Below, in pieces: positions 24,663 through 33,944 of a stretch of 64,000 nt of DNA. The position numbers were made by a program, and so were the translations under genes. Origin of the DNA: Pseudomonas viridiflava (GTDB lineage: Bacteria > Pseudomonadota > Gammaproteobacteria > Pseudomonadales > Pseudomonadaceae); assembly GCF_900580675.1 (NCBI RefSeq), contig NZ_UTBG01000001.1:310001-374000 (forward strand), read 5' to 3'. The first letter of the stretch is position 1. Each line of letters starts with the position of its first letter. Below the pieces are notes generated by a model. It was given only the letters and a program-made list of their open reading frames with translations. It was not told the origin of the DNA and ran no database searches.

Positions 24663-24998
24663 GTGAGGATTGCGTCGAAAGTCCTGTGGTTTGCAGTGTT
24701 CCTGGCGCTTGCCGGTTGCGGAACGATCAATACCGTGATGCGCGAGGAAGGTGTTGCCGCTCGCGAACTCAGGAACCAGAAGACTTACTGCCAGTCGATT
24801 CCGCGCATCTACAGTGGGGTTGGCTACAACCTGTGCAGGCTGAACGGTGAGCCAAATCCCCACGGCGCGTTTGATAGTCAGCTCAATTTTGTGCCGTTTG
24901 TGTTCGTGGATTCGCTGATTTCCGGAGTTTTGGATACTGCCCTGCTGCCGTATACGATTTATCGGCAAAGCAGCGACGGCAGTATCATCATCCGCTAG
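24663..24998 (+). CDS. YceK/YidQ family lipoprotein (DUF1375)
   Basis: This 111-residue lipoprotein has lipobox LAGC with Cys19, followed by GTINTVM, a Tyr/Cys-containing middle and a hydrophobic C-terminal segment (FVDSLISGVLDTALLPYTIY) characteristic of the YceK/YidQ family. The function of the family is unknown. It starts with GTG preceded by AAGGAG at 6 bases. It is divergent from the TonB receptor and ends 165 bases before the carbamoyltransferase gene. Confidence 0.8.
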   Translation: MRIASKVLWFAVFLALAGCGTINTVMREEGVAARELRNQKTYCQSIPRIYSGVGYNLCRLNGEPNPHGAFDSQLNFVPFVFVDSLISGVLDTALLPYTIYRQSSDGSIIIR

Positions 24999-25066
24999 GG
25001 CCGGGTACGCGCATTGCCATCAGCACGGGGCTAATTACCACAGGGATATTCCCGTCACGTTTACGC

Positions 25067-25072
25067 TATAAT
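25067..25072 (+). promoter_or_regulatory. Candidate -10 box (TATAAT) for the carbamoyltransferase operon
   Basis: A consensus TATAAT lies 91 bases before the carbamoyltransferase GTG start in the gap after the YceK-like gene. The -35 region (17 bases upstream) is poor. It plausibly starts the transcript of the second half of the LPS cluster. Confidence 0.4.
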
Positions 25073-25163
25073 CCCGCCCTTTAGCTGTTTCCTGCCCAGG
25101 CGGGAAGCACACTTTTTTCAGGCGCAACCCGCCTGCATGCAGACTAAAAGAGGCTAGACCCCT

Positions 25164-26921
25164 GTGGCATTGACGATTCTTGGCCTGTCCGGCGCCCTTA
25201 GCCATGATCCTTCCGCAGCCTTGTATATCGACGGCAAGCTGATCGCGGCCGCCGAAGAAGAGCGCTTCGTACGCGACAAACATGCAAAGAACCGCATGCC
25301 CTACGAATCGGCGAAGTTCTGCCTGGAACAGGCCGGCATCAAGCCTTCCGACGTTGATGTGGTGGCGATTCCGTTTGCCCCGATCAGCCTGTTCGGTGAG
25401 GCGCGCTGGCACTATGCCAAGCGTTACTGGTACGCCCCGGACCGTGCGCTCGACGCGATCCTGATGGGCAACCGTCGCTACAAGCGCTATCGCAACAAGA
25501 TCGTCTGGTGCCTGGAGCAACTGGGCTTCGATCCGAAGAAAATCAAGATCGAACCGGTTGAACACCACTTGGCCCACGCCTCCAGCGCCTACCACTGCTC
25601 CGGCTTTCAGGAAAAAACCGCGATCCTTGGCATCGACGGCAAGGGCGAGTATGCCACCACCTTCTTTGGCTACGGCGAAAACGGCAAGATCCACAAGATC
25701 AAGGAATTCTACGACCCGGACTCCCTCGGCGGCCTGTACGGCGCAATCACCGAGTTCCTCGGCTTCGAGATGCTCGACGGCGAGTTCAAGGTCATGGGCA
25801 TGGCGCCGTATGGCGATGCCAGCAAGTACGATTTCTCGCGCCTGGCCTCCTTCGAGAACGGCGAGTTGGTGATCAACACCGACTACGCCAACGTCATCGG
25901 CCTGCGCCGTTATAAAGAGAAGGGCAAGGGTTTCTACTTCTCGCCAAAACTGATCGAGTGGCTGGGGCCCAAGCGCGAAGGCGACATCGCCGACGAACCG
26001 TACATCCACTACGCGGCCAGCATGCAAGCGCTGTTCGAGAAGCTGGCCCTGCAGATGATCGACCACTACCTGGGCGACATCCTCAAGGACACCGGCAAGC
26101 TGGCCTTCGCCGGCGGCTGTGCGCTGAACGTCAAACTGAACCAGAAAATCATTGCCCGTGACGACGTCAAAGAGTTGTTCGTGCAGCCTGCCTCCGGCGA
26201 TGCTGGCACCGCAGTCGGCGCGGCCGCTTACGTGTCTCACGCCCGTGGCGTACCGGTCGAGAAGATGGAACACGTCTACCTCGGCCCGTCCTATAGCAAC
26301 GAAGACGTGATTGCTGCGTGCGCCAGGCACGAGAGCAAGCCGAACTGGCGCAAGATCGAAAACATGCCCCAGCGCATCGCCAAGATCATGGTCGACGGCA
26401 ACCCGGTGGCCTGGTTCCAGGGCCGCATGGAGTTCGGCCCGCGTGCCCTCGGCGGTCGTTCGATCATCGGTTGCCCGAGCGCTACCGGCGTGGCGGATCG
26501 CATCAACCATCAGATCAAGTTCCGCGAGCGCTGGAGGCCTTTCTGCCCGTCGATGCTCGACACCGTAGCCCCGCAGATGATCAAGGTCGATCACCCGGCG
26601 CCGTTCATGACCTTCACCTTTGAAGTGTCGGAAGAGTGGAAGACCCGCGTGCCGGAAGTGGTCCATGAAGATGGCACCTCCCGCGCCCAGGTGCTCAAGC
26701 GCGAATACAACCCGCGCTACTACGACATGATGAAAGAACTGGAAGTGCTGACCGGTAACGGCGTGTCCCTGAACACCTCGCTCAACCGTCGTGGCGAAGC
26801 GATGATCTGCTCGCCGACCGACGCGCTGAACATGTTCTTCGGCTCCGACCTGCAGTACCTGATCATGGAAGACATCCTGGTCGTCAAAGACGGCGTGGAC
26901 CCTTATGACGCGCTCGGCTGA
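25164..26921 (+). CDS. NodU/CmcH-family carbamoyltransferase (LPS core carbamoylation)
   Basis: This 585-residue enzyme transfers a carbamoyl group from carbamoyl phosphate. The N-terminal half has [16 protein letters not shown] and the metal-site [10 protein letters not shown]. The C-terminal half has [13 protein letters not shown] and the signature [15 protein letters not shown]. The length is typical. It starts at GTG with GAGG ~10 bases upstream. P. aeruginosa LPS carries a carbamoyl group on heptose II, and the syntenic gene (PA5005 from memory) is the proposed enzyme, so that role is likely here. Its 3' end overlaps the next glycosyltransferase by 17 bases. Confidence 0.92.
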   Translation: MALTILGLSGALSHDPSAALYIDGKLIAAAEEERFVRDKHAKNRMPYESAKFCLEQAGIKPSDVDVVAIPFAPISLFGEARWHYAKRYWYAPDRALDAILMGNRRYKRYRNKIVWCLEQLGFDPKKIKIEPVEHHLAHASSAYHCSGFQEKTAILGIDGKGEYATTFFGYGENGKIHKIKEFYDPDSLGGLYGAITEFLGFEMLDGEFKVMGMAPYGDASKYDFSRLASFENGELVINTDYANVIGLRRYKEKGKGFYFSPKLIEWLGPKREGDIADEPYIHYAASMQALFEKLALQMIDHYLGDILKDTGKLAFAGGCALNVKLNQKIIARDDVKELFVQPASGDAGTAVGAAAYVSHARGVPVEKMEHVYLGPSYSNEDVIAACARHESKPNWRKIENMPQRIAKIMVDGNPVAWFQGRMEFGPRALGGRSIIGCPSATGVADRINHQIKFRERWRPFCPSMLDTVAPQMIKVDHPAPFMTFTFEVSEEWKTRVPEVVHEDGTSRAQVLKREYNPRYYDMMKELEVLTGNGVSLNTSLNRRGEAMICSPTDALNMFFGSDLQYLIMEDILVVKDGVDPYDALG

Positions 26922-28035
26922 ACGCCACGTCCTGCAATTCTGCCACGGCTATGACGGGCCGTTTCTCGATTGCGCGCGGCAGTACGCCAGCTTGTTCGCC
27001 GGCTCCGGCTACAAGGTGACCACGGTGTTTCTCACCGGGGTCGCCGACCCCGAGGTCGCCGCTGGCTGTGCCAGTGATGAAGTGCTGTTCATGGAATTCA
27101 GCTCCAAGGCCATTCGTGGCCTGAAGCTGGGGGCTATCGGTGAACTGCGCAAGATCGCTGCGTCGCGCAACTTCAGTTTCTGCATTGCCCACCGTTTCAA
27201 ACCGATCTACGTGGCGTTGCTGGCCACGCGGTTGCCGGTGATCGGCGTGCATCACGCCTTTGGTGACTACCAACGCCGCAGCCGCAAGCTGTTTGCCGGG
27301 ATTTTCCGCAAGCGCCTGAGCCTGCTGGGCGTCTCCGACGCGGTGCGTGACGACATGCGCCGCTGCCTGCCGGCCTGGCCGCAGACACGCATCCAGACGC
27401 TATATAACCGCATCGACGTCGACGCCTTGCAGGCCAGCCAGGTGCCTGTGGATGAAGCGCGCGATGCATTGGGCTTGTCGCCGGACGATTGGGTGGTCGG
27501 CAATGTCGGCCGCCTGCACCCGGACAAGGACCAGGCCACGCTGCTCAAGGGTTTTGCCCTGGCGCTGCCGAATTTACCGCTGGACAGCCGCTTGGCGATT
27601 CTCGGCAGCGGGCGCCTGGAGCAGGACCTCAAGGAACTCGCCCGTGAGCTGGGGATTGCCGACAACGTGCTGTTCCTCGGCCAGGTGCCGGATGCGCGCC
27701 GGTATTTTCGGGCGTTCGACGTGTTTGCCCTGAGCTCCGACCACGAGCCCTTCGGCATGGTGCTGCTGGAAGCCATGGCGGCGGGCGTGCCCTTGCTGGC
27801 GACTGCCTGCGGCGGCGCGAAGGAAGTGGTCGAAGGCGTGGGCATTCTGTTCCCGTTCGGCGATGCCGAACACCTCGCCCAGGGGCTGCAGCACCTGGCT
27901 GCGATGGATCAACACCAGCAACGGCAGTGCGCCGAGATGATGCTGGAGCGCCTGCGCGAGCGCTTCTCGGATCAGGCGGTACGCGATACCTTCTGGCAAC
28001 TGCCGCACGTTATTGAACTGACCGCGGGGGCCTGA
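26905..28035 (+). CDS. wapH: GT4-family LPS core glycosyltransferase (WapH-like)
   Basis: This 376-residue GT-B fold enzyme has an N-terminal acceptor domain and a C-terminal GT4 domain with GNVGRLHPDKDQ near 194, and HEPFGMVLLEAMAAGVPLLAT near 282. The gene begins inside the carbamoyltransferase gene and ends coupled (TGATG) to the next. Position and family match WapH (PA5004), an outer-core glucosyltransferase. The specific linkage cannot be read from sequence. Confidence 0.85.
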   Translation: MTRSAERHVLQFCHGYDGPFLDCARQYASLFAGSGYKVTTVFLTGVADPEVAAGCASDEVLFMEFSSKAIRGLKLGAIGELRKIAASRNFSFCIAHRFKPIYVALLATRLPVIGVHHAFGDYQRRSRKLFAGIFRKRLSLLGVSDAVRDDMRRCLPAWPQTRIQTLYNRIDVDALQASQVPVDEARDALGLSPDDWVVGNVGRLHPDKDQATLLKGFALALPNLPLDSRLAILGSGRLEQDLKELARELGIADNVLFLGQVPDARRYFRAFDVFALSSDHEPFGMVLLEAMAAGVPLLATACGGAKEVVEGVGILFPFGDAEHLAQGLQHLAAMDQHQQRQCAEMMLERLRERFSDQAVRDTFWQLPHVIELTAGA

Positions 28036-28931
28036 TGCTCAATCGATTCCAAGGCTGGCGCGAGCGGGGCTGGTCCGTCGTCGATGCACCGGCCTACAGC
28101 GATGCCTGGCAGCGTTTTGGCGGCAGTGTCGCGACCCATCCTCAGGTGATCGAGCGCCTGGCCGGGCTGGCTGACATCCCGGTGCGTTACCTGGCCTGGG
28201 AGCAAGCCGGCGAGCTGCAGGCGTGTATCGCGACCTGGGGTCGAGACCTGGCTTTGTCCAAGGATGTACTCAAGCGGCACGGCAAAAAGGGTCTTTTCGA
28301 CCTGGGTAACGCCGAGCTGATCCTGCCTGCCGCGCCTGACGCACAGGCGCCGTTGCGGCATCGTGCACGCTACCTGTCGGCGCTGAATGAAGGCCGTTTC
28401 AGCGGCCTCAAACCGCAGGCCGAGCAACTGGCCATGGCCCGCACCCCGGAAGAACTCTCGAAAAAGTTTCGCTACAACCAGCGCCGCGAACTGCGTTTGC
28501 TGGAGGAGGCCGGTGGCGTCGTGCGGCCGGTCAGCGAGTTTTCCAGCCAGGAACTGGCGGCGATCTACTGCGATTTGTTCCTGCGCCGCTGGGGCTTTGC
28601 CGCCACTGGCGCCGAGCGCATGGCCGAGGTGATCGAGCTGCTGCGCGAGTGGCTGATCGGCTCGGTGATTTTCCTGAATGATGCGCCCATCGCGGTGCAG
28701 CTGGTGTACCGGGTCGAGTCGCCCGAGTGGATCAGCGTCGAGTACGTCAACGGCGGTGTCGACCCCGAAACCCGCGCATTCAGCCCCGGCAGCGTCTTGA
28801 GCTTTCTCAACACCCAGAGTGCCTGGGAGCAGGCGCGCGAAGTCGGCAAGCCGCTGCGTTTCTCCTTCGGCCGCGCCGACCGTGAATACAAGGACCGCTG
28901 GTGCAACCCTGTGCCGGTGTGGACCGTATGA
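28035..28931 (+). CDS. Mig-14-family GNAT-fold protein
   Basis: This 298-residue protein of the Mig-14 family was first known from Salmonella, where it supports resistance to cationic antimicrobial peptides and survival in macrophages. The C-terminal half has acyltransferase (GNAT/FemAB-like) features: KFRYNQRRELRLLEE near 138 and SVEYVNGG..PGSVLSF near 236. There is no signal peptide; it is probably cytoplasmic or peripheral at the inner membrane. It is coupled at both ends within the core operon. Its acyl donor and acceptor are unknown. Confidence 0.83.
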   Translation: MLNRFQGWRERGWSVVDAPAYSDAWQRFGGSVATHPQVIERLAGLADIPVRYLAWEQAGELQACIATWGRDLALSKDVLKRHGKKGLFDLGNAELILPAAPDAQAPLRHRARYLSALNEGRFSGLKPQAEQLAMARTPEELSKKFRYNQRRELRLLEEAGGVVRPVSEFSSQELAAIYCDLFLRRWGFAATGAERMAEVIELLREWLIGSVIFLNDAPIAVQLVYRVESPEWISVEYVNGGVDPETRAFSPGSVLSFLNTQSAWEQAREVGKPLRFSFGRADREYKDRWCNPVPVWTV

Positions 28932-30340
28932 GCCGCAAGCAACAGTTGCTCAAGCGCCACCGGCGCAGCAAGCGCATTGGCGTGTTGATCGGCCTGTTGC
29001 TGCTGGTGGTGATCGGCATCTGCGTGGCCTGGTGGTTGCCGCTTGTGCTCGGCGTGCTGGCCTGGGCCGCCCATGAGGCGTGGTTTGCCGACCACCTGTT
29101 TTACGCGCCCAACGAAGACTATCAATACCGTTTCTCGGCGGATGCCGAGTTGCCAGGTGTGCGCCTGGAGGGCGGGCGGTTGCGGGTTGAGGCGCCGCTG
29201 CATGCCAATGCGACGCTGGTGTTGGCGATCAAGGTCAAGAGCGGTTGGTTGGGGCGCTTCCTCGACCCGGCCGTCGAGATTTCAGGCGGCGACAGCACTG
29301 ATCGGCAGGCCTTCGAGCGTGGGGTGAATGGCGTTCGTTATCTCAACCTGAGCGGCCTGGCCCCGGCCTTGTTGGCTGGCGAGCTGAGATTGCGCGGGCG
29401 GTTTTGCACGTTGCAGGGCGCGCCCCGACTGTGGGCTTGGGCTACCGAGGATTATTCGGCGCAGCGGGTGATGGTCATCGCGCCCCACGCCGACGATGCC
29501 GAGTTGGCCGCCTTTGGCTTGTACAGCCGGGCCGACAAGCCATGGATCGTGACCCTCACGGCGGGTGAAATCGAAGCCGAGCACTATCAACAGATGGGCC
29601 TGGATTCGGTCGAGGCCTCGCGGATCAAGGGCCGCTTGCGCGCCTGGGACAGCATCGCCGTACCACGCTGGGCTGGCGTGCCAGAGGCGCACTGCGTTCA
29701 ACTGGGTTACTTCTGCCTGCAATTGCCGGCGATGCGCGCCACGCCGGACCAGCCGGTTGCCTCGCGCGAGGCCGACTTGTCGGATGTCCGCCTGTTCCGC
29801 CAGTTCAACGCCTTTGCATTGCCGGCGGACCATGACGGCCTGCCGACCTGGAATAATTTGCTCGCCGACCTGCGCCAATTGCTGCTGACGGCGCGTCCGG
29901 AAGTGATCGTGTTGCCGCACCCGGTGCTCGATCCGCACCCTGACCATATCTGCGCACAGCAAGCGGTGCTTGAGGCCCTGCAAGGGCTGGAGTGGCAGCC
30001 GACCACCGTGTTGGGCTACGCCAACCACCTGCACGACAACGACCGCTGGCCGATGGGCGATGCCGGCGCCGGCATTGCCCTGCCACCCCTGTTTGACGAC
30101 ACGCAGGCGCTGCGGCCGTGCAGCCTGTCACTGTCGCTGGCACAACAGCGCGACAAAGCCATGGCGCTGGGCATGATGCATGACCTGCAGCCCGCGGCGC
30201 CGTTCAAACGCCGTGTGCGGCGCTGGCTGCAGCGCGTGCTGGCGGGGCGCGCGCGGTCGCCTTATGGCGAGAACGAGTTTTTCCGCAAGGCCGTACGACG
30301 GCATGAGTTGTTCTGGCAATTGCGTAAGGAAGAGATATGA
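28928..30340 (+). CDS. dnpA: PIG-L/LmbE-family de-N-acetylase DnpA
   Basis: This 470-residue protein has one or two N-terminal membrane segments (~17-45) and a LmbE/PIG-L deacetylase domain. The zinc-site motif is APHADDAE, and the second metal motif DPHPDH lies further on. In P. aeruginosa the syntenic gene (PA5002) is dnpA, a conserved de-N-acetylase linked to fluoroquinolone tolerance/persistence. Its natural substrate is probably an LPS-core N-acetyl sugar. The ATG overlaps the previous stop (ATGA); the frame is open 27 bases further upstream. Confidence 0.9.
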   Translation: MSRKQQLLKRHRRSKRIGVLIGLLLLVVIGICVAWWLPLVLGVLAWAAHEAWFADHLFYAPNEDYQYRFSADAELPGVRLEGGRLRVEAPLHANATLVLAIKVKSGWLGRFLDPAVEISGGDSTDRQAFERGVNGVRYLNLSGLAPALLAGELRLRGRFCTLQGAPRLWAWATEDYSAQRVMVIAPHADDAELAAFGLYSRADKPWIVTLTAGEIEAEHYQQMGLDSVEASRIKGRLRAWDSIAVPRWAGVPEAHCVQLGYFCLQLPAMRATPDQPVASREADLSDVRLFRQFNAFALPADHDGLPTWNNLLADLRQLLLTARPEVIVLPHPVLDPHPDHICAQQAVLEALQGLEWQPTTVLGYANHLHDNDRWPMGDAGAGIALPPLFDDTQALRPCSLSLSLAQQRDKAMALGMMHDLQPAAPFKRRVRRWLQRVLAGRARSPYGENEFFRKAVRRHELFWQLRKEEI

Positions 30341-31293
30341 AAGTTTTATTTTTGGTCCAGAAAGAACAGCGCGCGATTCTGGATCGCCTGTACGAAGGCA
30401 TTGCCGAGCACTGCGAGTGTGATACCCGCTGGTTGAGCAGTGACGAGCAGCGCAACCTGCGCGGCTACTTCCGCCGTGAAGTCGACGTGACCCGCTATGA
30501 CCGCATTGTCTTCTTCCTGCGCTTCAAGCAGGAGATCCGCCAGGCCGGGTTTATCCGCACGATCCCCAACCTGGTGATCCTCGAGCACGACGCCTACCAG
30601 AACTACATTCCTTGCAAATACACCGGCAAGTTCAGTGCCCATTACCGCCGCCTGCCGTGGGTGCGGGTGATCAGTTCCGGCCACATGGTCACCGAGCGTC
30701 TGCGCGCAGAGGGCTTTGACGCAGTGTTCGTGCCCAAGGGCTATGATCAGGCACTGCTGCAGCCGCAAGAGCGTGAGCGCGACATTGAGTTGGCGTTTGT
30801 CGGCAGTACCAACAGCGTGGCCTACAGTGGTCGCAAAGCGTTGCTTGATGAGCTGGCGCAGGTTGAACCTTTGGTGGTGACGCGTACCAAATCCGGTGAG
30901 GAATACTGCGAGACCCTTAACCGCATTCGTTTTTTCGTCAGTGCCGATGTGGGCATGGGCGAGTACATGATCAAGAATTTCGAGGCCATGGCCTGTGGCT
31001 GCGTGCTGCTGGCGTTTGACCAGGGGGCGTCGGAAAACGAGGCCCTTGGGTTCAAGGACATGGTCAATGTGGTGTTCTACAAAGACATCGCGCAGTTGCA
31101 GGCGAAGTTGTCGGTATTGCGGGCTGATCCGCAGTTGGCGGCAGATATTGCGCGTAATGGGCAAGCGCTGGCAGTCAGCCAGTTCAGCTTCGCGCGTATC
31201 GGCCAGCGCATTGTGGAAGTGCTCCAGCCGCCCCTGCGGCCTCACGGGCCGTTGAGTTGGCTGGAAAGGTGGCGCCTTAAGCTAGGCGTTTGA
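30337..31293 (+). CDS. ssg: Ssg-type cell-surface glycosyltransferase
   Basis: This 318-residue GT-B-like protein begins MKVLFLVQKEQRAILDRLYE. Its C-terminal half has AFVGSTNSVAYSGRK and a YMIKNFEAMACGCVLLAF donor-site segment typical of the Glyco_trans_1_2 group. Position after dnpA matches PA5001/ssg, a gene needed for LPS outer core, phage sensitivity and surface motility in Pseudomonas. It is coupled to dnpA by an ATGA overlap. The symbol rests on synteny. Confidence 0.8.
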   Translation: MKVLFLVQKEQRAILDRLYEGIAEHCECDTRWLSSDEQRNLRGYFRREVDVTRYDRIVFFLRFKQEIRQAGFIRTIPNLVILEHDAYQNYIPCKYTGKFSAHYRRLPWVRVISSGHMVTERLRAEGFDAVFVPKGYDQALLQPQERERDIELAFVGSTNSVAYSGRKALLDELAQVEPLVVTRTKSGEEYCETLNRIRFFVSADVGMGEYMIKNFEAMACGCVLLAFDQGASENEALGFKDMVNVVFYKDIAQLQAKLSVLRADPQLAADIARNGQALAVSQFSFARIGQRIVEVLQPPLRPHGPLSWLERWRLKLGV

Positions 31294-31345
31294 TAGCGGC
31301 GAGCTGGCCGCAAATGATGGCTATATGATATTATCGAGGCATTGA

Positions 31346-32107
31346 ATGCAATTCTCCGATCAAAGCGACATAACGCTCGTGGTGACCAGTTGCGGTCGCT
31401 TCGATTTGTTGAAGCGCACGCTCGAGAGCTTCGATCAGTTCAACACGGCGGATATACGCGAAGTTTTCATCACTGAAGACTCCGGCGATGAAGCAGTACG
31501 CCGCGCGATCCCCGAGCACTGGCATAGTCGTTGCACTTTCCTGATCAACCGCCCGAAGCTTGGGCAATTGGCATCCATCGACCTGGCCTACGCGTCGGTC
31601 AAGACCCCTTACATATTCCATTGCGAAGATGATTGGGCGTTTTATCGGCCCGGGTTTGTCGAGGATTCCAAGACGGTACTGGAACTGCGGCCGGACATTC
31701 TCCAAGTCTGGCTGCGCAACTATGTCTATGACTTGCAGGTGCACAGCCCCTATATCCATCGGGGGCCACGTGAGGTGATTGGCGGGGTGCCTTGTTATCC
31801 GTTGCTGTCGGATAAGCCTGAGTGGCAAGGGTTCTCGTTGAACCCGGGCCTGCGGCGTATCAAGGAATACCGGTTGTGTGCGCCCTATGCAGGGTTCGAG
31901 GGTGAGAAGGGGCTCTCCAGGCGGTACGCGGAGCTGAACCTGGGCGCCGTAACCCTGGAAGGTGATGCGGTCCTTCATACCGGTTTCGGGTTGCACGTAG
32001 GAACGTCGGAAGAGCGCTTGACCAAGGCGCGGCGCAAGCGGCGAGAGCGGATCAAGCTGGTCGTCATGTTGATACTGGGTGTCGGTATCGGCTGGTTGAT
32101 CCCGTAG
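31346..32107 (+). CDS. GT2-like glycosyltransferase with C-terminal membrane anchor
   Basis: This 253-residue protein has a GT-A fold pattern. The nucleotide-binding start TLVVTSCGRFDLLKRTLESF is followed by a metal-binding FHCEDDWAFY (residues ~91-100), the DXD equivalent. The C-terminus has a basic stretch (KARRKRRERIK) followed by one hydrophobic helix (LVVMLILGVGIGWLI, ~237-251), suggesting a tail-anchored inner-membrane enzyme. It is separated by 52 AT-rich bases from ssg and has GAGG before the ATG. I do not recall a PAO1 counterpart here, so it may be lineage-specific. Confidence 0.75.
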   Translation: MQFSDQSDITLVVTSCGRFDLLKRTLESFDQFNTADIREVFITEDSGDEAVRRAIPEHWHSRCTFLINRPKLGQLASIDLAYASVKTPYIFHCEDDWAFYRPGFVEDSKTVLELRPDILQVWLRNYVYDLQVHSPYIHRGPREVIGGVPCYPLLSDKPEWQGFSLNPGLRRIKEYRLCAPYAGFEGEKGLSRRYAELNLGAVTLEGDAVLHTGFGLHVGTSEERLTKARRKRRERIKLVVMLILGVGIGWLIP

Positions 32108-32154
32108 TTATCTATTACAGCCACCACAACGCCGTATAAGGGTCATTATTTTCG

Positions 32155-33240
32155 ATGAGTATCCTCAACATCATGTGGGCCGGCGGTACTGCATTTGCTT
32201 CGGTGCAGAAGGTTCATCAACAAATACTGTCCCACGCTGTCACTGATGCACCGATTGACACCTGGCTGCTTCAAGGCAGTGCGCAAGACGGTGAGCCGGC
32301 GCTTGAGTGGAAGCTTTCCTCTGCACGGCTCAAGGGGCGGCACTTCTGGAAGCTGCTGATGCCCTGGATGCGCGCGCGTTTTGAAAAGGCGCTGCCCGAA
32401 GACGTCCAGGTGGTACTGCTGGACGGTATCGGGGTCGCCCGGGTAATTTTGCCCATACTCCAGCGCTTGCCGCAGGTTCGGGCTGTCGTTGTATTTCATG
32501 GCTCCACGCGCCTGCGTCGGGCCGACCAGAAGCTGTTTGAGCAATTCCCTTCGTCACAGTTGACCTTGGCGGCAGTCTCGCAAACCCTGGCCGAATCCCT
32601 GGAGCGTTATCTGAAGTGCCCGGTGGCGGTGCTGCGCAGCGCGTTCGACCCGGTCGCTTTCCGTGCCGCTGCGCTGTCTCGGGAGCAGGCGCGGTCCTGC
32701 CTTGGCCTGCCGTCGCATGGTTCGCCGGTGCTGGGCGCAGTGGGCCGGTTGGTCGACGGCAAGGGCTTTGGCTGCTTGCTGGAAGCGTTTGCCGAGGTGG
32801 CTGCCGCGCAGCCCGACGCGCGCCTGGTGATCATCGGCGAGGGGCCCGCAAGGCCAGATCTGGAAGTGCTTGTCGAGCAGCTCGGCCTGCGGGGCAAGGT
32901 CTCGCTGCCGGGCCACTTGCCCGACGCGGCGACGCTTTACCGGGCCTTTGACTGGGTCGCGATTCCGTCGACGCAAGAGGGCCTGGGGTTGATTCTGCAA
33001 GAGGCGGTGATGGCCGGAGTCCCCGTGCTCACCAGCGAGTTGGCGGTGTTCCGCGAGCAGTTGGCGGACACCGGCTGGTACGCCCCTTCAGACAACACCG
33101 AGGCCTGGGGCCGCCTGATGGAGCGTGCATTCGCCGCCTCTGCGCAGGAGGTGGTCGAGGCTCAGTCGCGGGCGCTGGCGCCGGAGCAGGCCTGGCAGGA
33201 CTTCAGTGAAACCGCCAAACGGCTGTTTTCATGCCGCTAG
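32155..33240 (+). CDS. GT4-family glycosyltransferase
   Basis: This 361-residue GT-B protein has donor-site motifs GAVGRLVDGKGFG near 196 and PSTQEGLGLILQEAVMAGVPVLTSE near 271. Its N-terminal acceptor half (MSILNIMWAGGTAFASVQ) resembles the family that extends LPS cores. The place between ssg and waaL is where P. aeruginosa has wapR (rhamnosyltransferase), but I cannot confirm orthology and leave the symbol blank. The SD is weak. Its 3' end overlaps the convergent kinase-like gene by 12 bases. Confidence 0.83.
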   Translation: MSILNIMWAGGTAFASVQKVHQQILSHAVTDAPIDTWLLQGSAQDGEPALEWKLSSARLKGRHFWKLLMPWMRARFEKALPEDVQVVLLDGIGVARVILPILQRLPQVRAVVVFHGSTRLRRADQKLFEQFPSSQLTLAAVSQTLAESLERYLKCPVAVLRSAFDPVAFRAAALSREQARSCLGLPSHGSPVLGAVGRLVDGKGFGCLLEAFAEVAAAQPDARLVIIGEGPARPDLEVLVEQLGLRGKVSLPGHLPDAATLYRAFDWVAIPSTQEGLGLILQEAVMAGVPVLTSELAVFREQLADTGWYAPSDNTEAWGRLMERAFAASAQEVVEAQSRALAPEQAWQDFSETAKRLFSCR

Positions 33241-33834
33241 CAGCGCTTGCTCGAGCGCGTGCATTGGAAAGCGATCGTTCAGCTTCTCGCGCGCAATATA
33301 GCGTGCGAAGTGCTGCAGGTTGCGCCGGGCAAGCTCCGGGTTCAGCGGCGCGCGCAAAAAGCGCATGTCGGCCACATCGATCAGCCCCATTTCGTTGTCT
33401 GGCGTGACCACGATATTGCCCAGGTGCAAGGATCGGAAGTAGATACCTGCGCCATGCAGGCGGCGAATGAGCGCTACCAGCGGGTCGAGGTTCGATTCCC
33501 ATTCAAAGCCTTCGCGATTGGAAATCTGGCGCAGTGTTTCCCCCGGCAGCGGGCGATACAGCACGGCGGTCATGCCGGGCGCCGCCAGTTGAAAGTACTG
33601 GAGAACGGTCAAGGTGGGGACGCCGCGCTGTTGCAGTTGCGCCACATTGTCGATGAACCGCTTGGAGTAGGGGCGAAACAACGCCGAGGACAGCAGGCGT
33701 TTACGACGAAACAGTTTAAGGATATTCCCGTCGGTCAGCAGGTAGACTTTCGGGCCGTAGCTGTCCTTTTCGAGGATTTTGGCGCCTTCAATCATCGCGG
33801 TTAGATCGGCTTGAGCAAGCCTTGAACATTGCAT
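33229..33834 (-). CDS. LPS kinase-family protein with altered catalytic loop (PA4998-like)
   Basis: This 201-residue kinase-fold protein is the only LPS-cluster gene here on the minus strand. Lys40 (ILKLFRRK) fits the ATP lysine. The catalytic-loop equivalent is FRSLHLGNIV (133-142), where Ser135 replaces the catalytic Asp. The metal-binding Asp153 (LIDVAD) remains. An upstream start at 34023 is possible but would overlap waaL on the other strand; the ATG at 33834 avoids this. In P. aeruginosa a similar gene (PA4998) sits next to waaL. It is probably a pseudokinase or has an unusual mechanism. Confidence 0.8.
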   Translation of the reverse strand: MQCSRLAQADLTAMIEGAKILEKDSYGPKVYLLTDGNILKLFRRKRLLSSALFRPYSKRFIDNVAQLQQRGVPTLTVLQYFQLAAPGMTAVLYRPLPGETLRQISNREGFEWESNLDPLVALIRRLHGAGIYFRSLHLGNIVVTPDNEMGLIDVADMRFLRAPLNPELARRNLQHFARYIAREKLNDRFPMHALEQALLAA

Positions 33835-33944
33835 CGTTGGAAAGCCTTGTGGGAAGTCGCGGGCACAGTGATCGGTAATAATGCCGAAAGTTTTGGGTTT
33901 TAACCATGCCGGGTTGGCGGGTTGGACGTAATCAGGAGCGGGTG

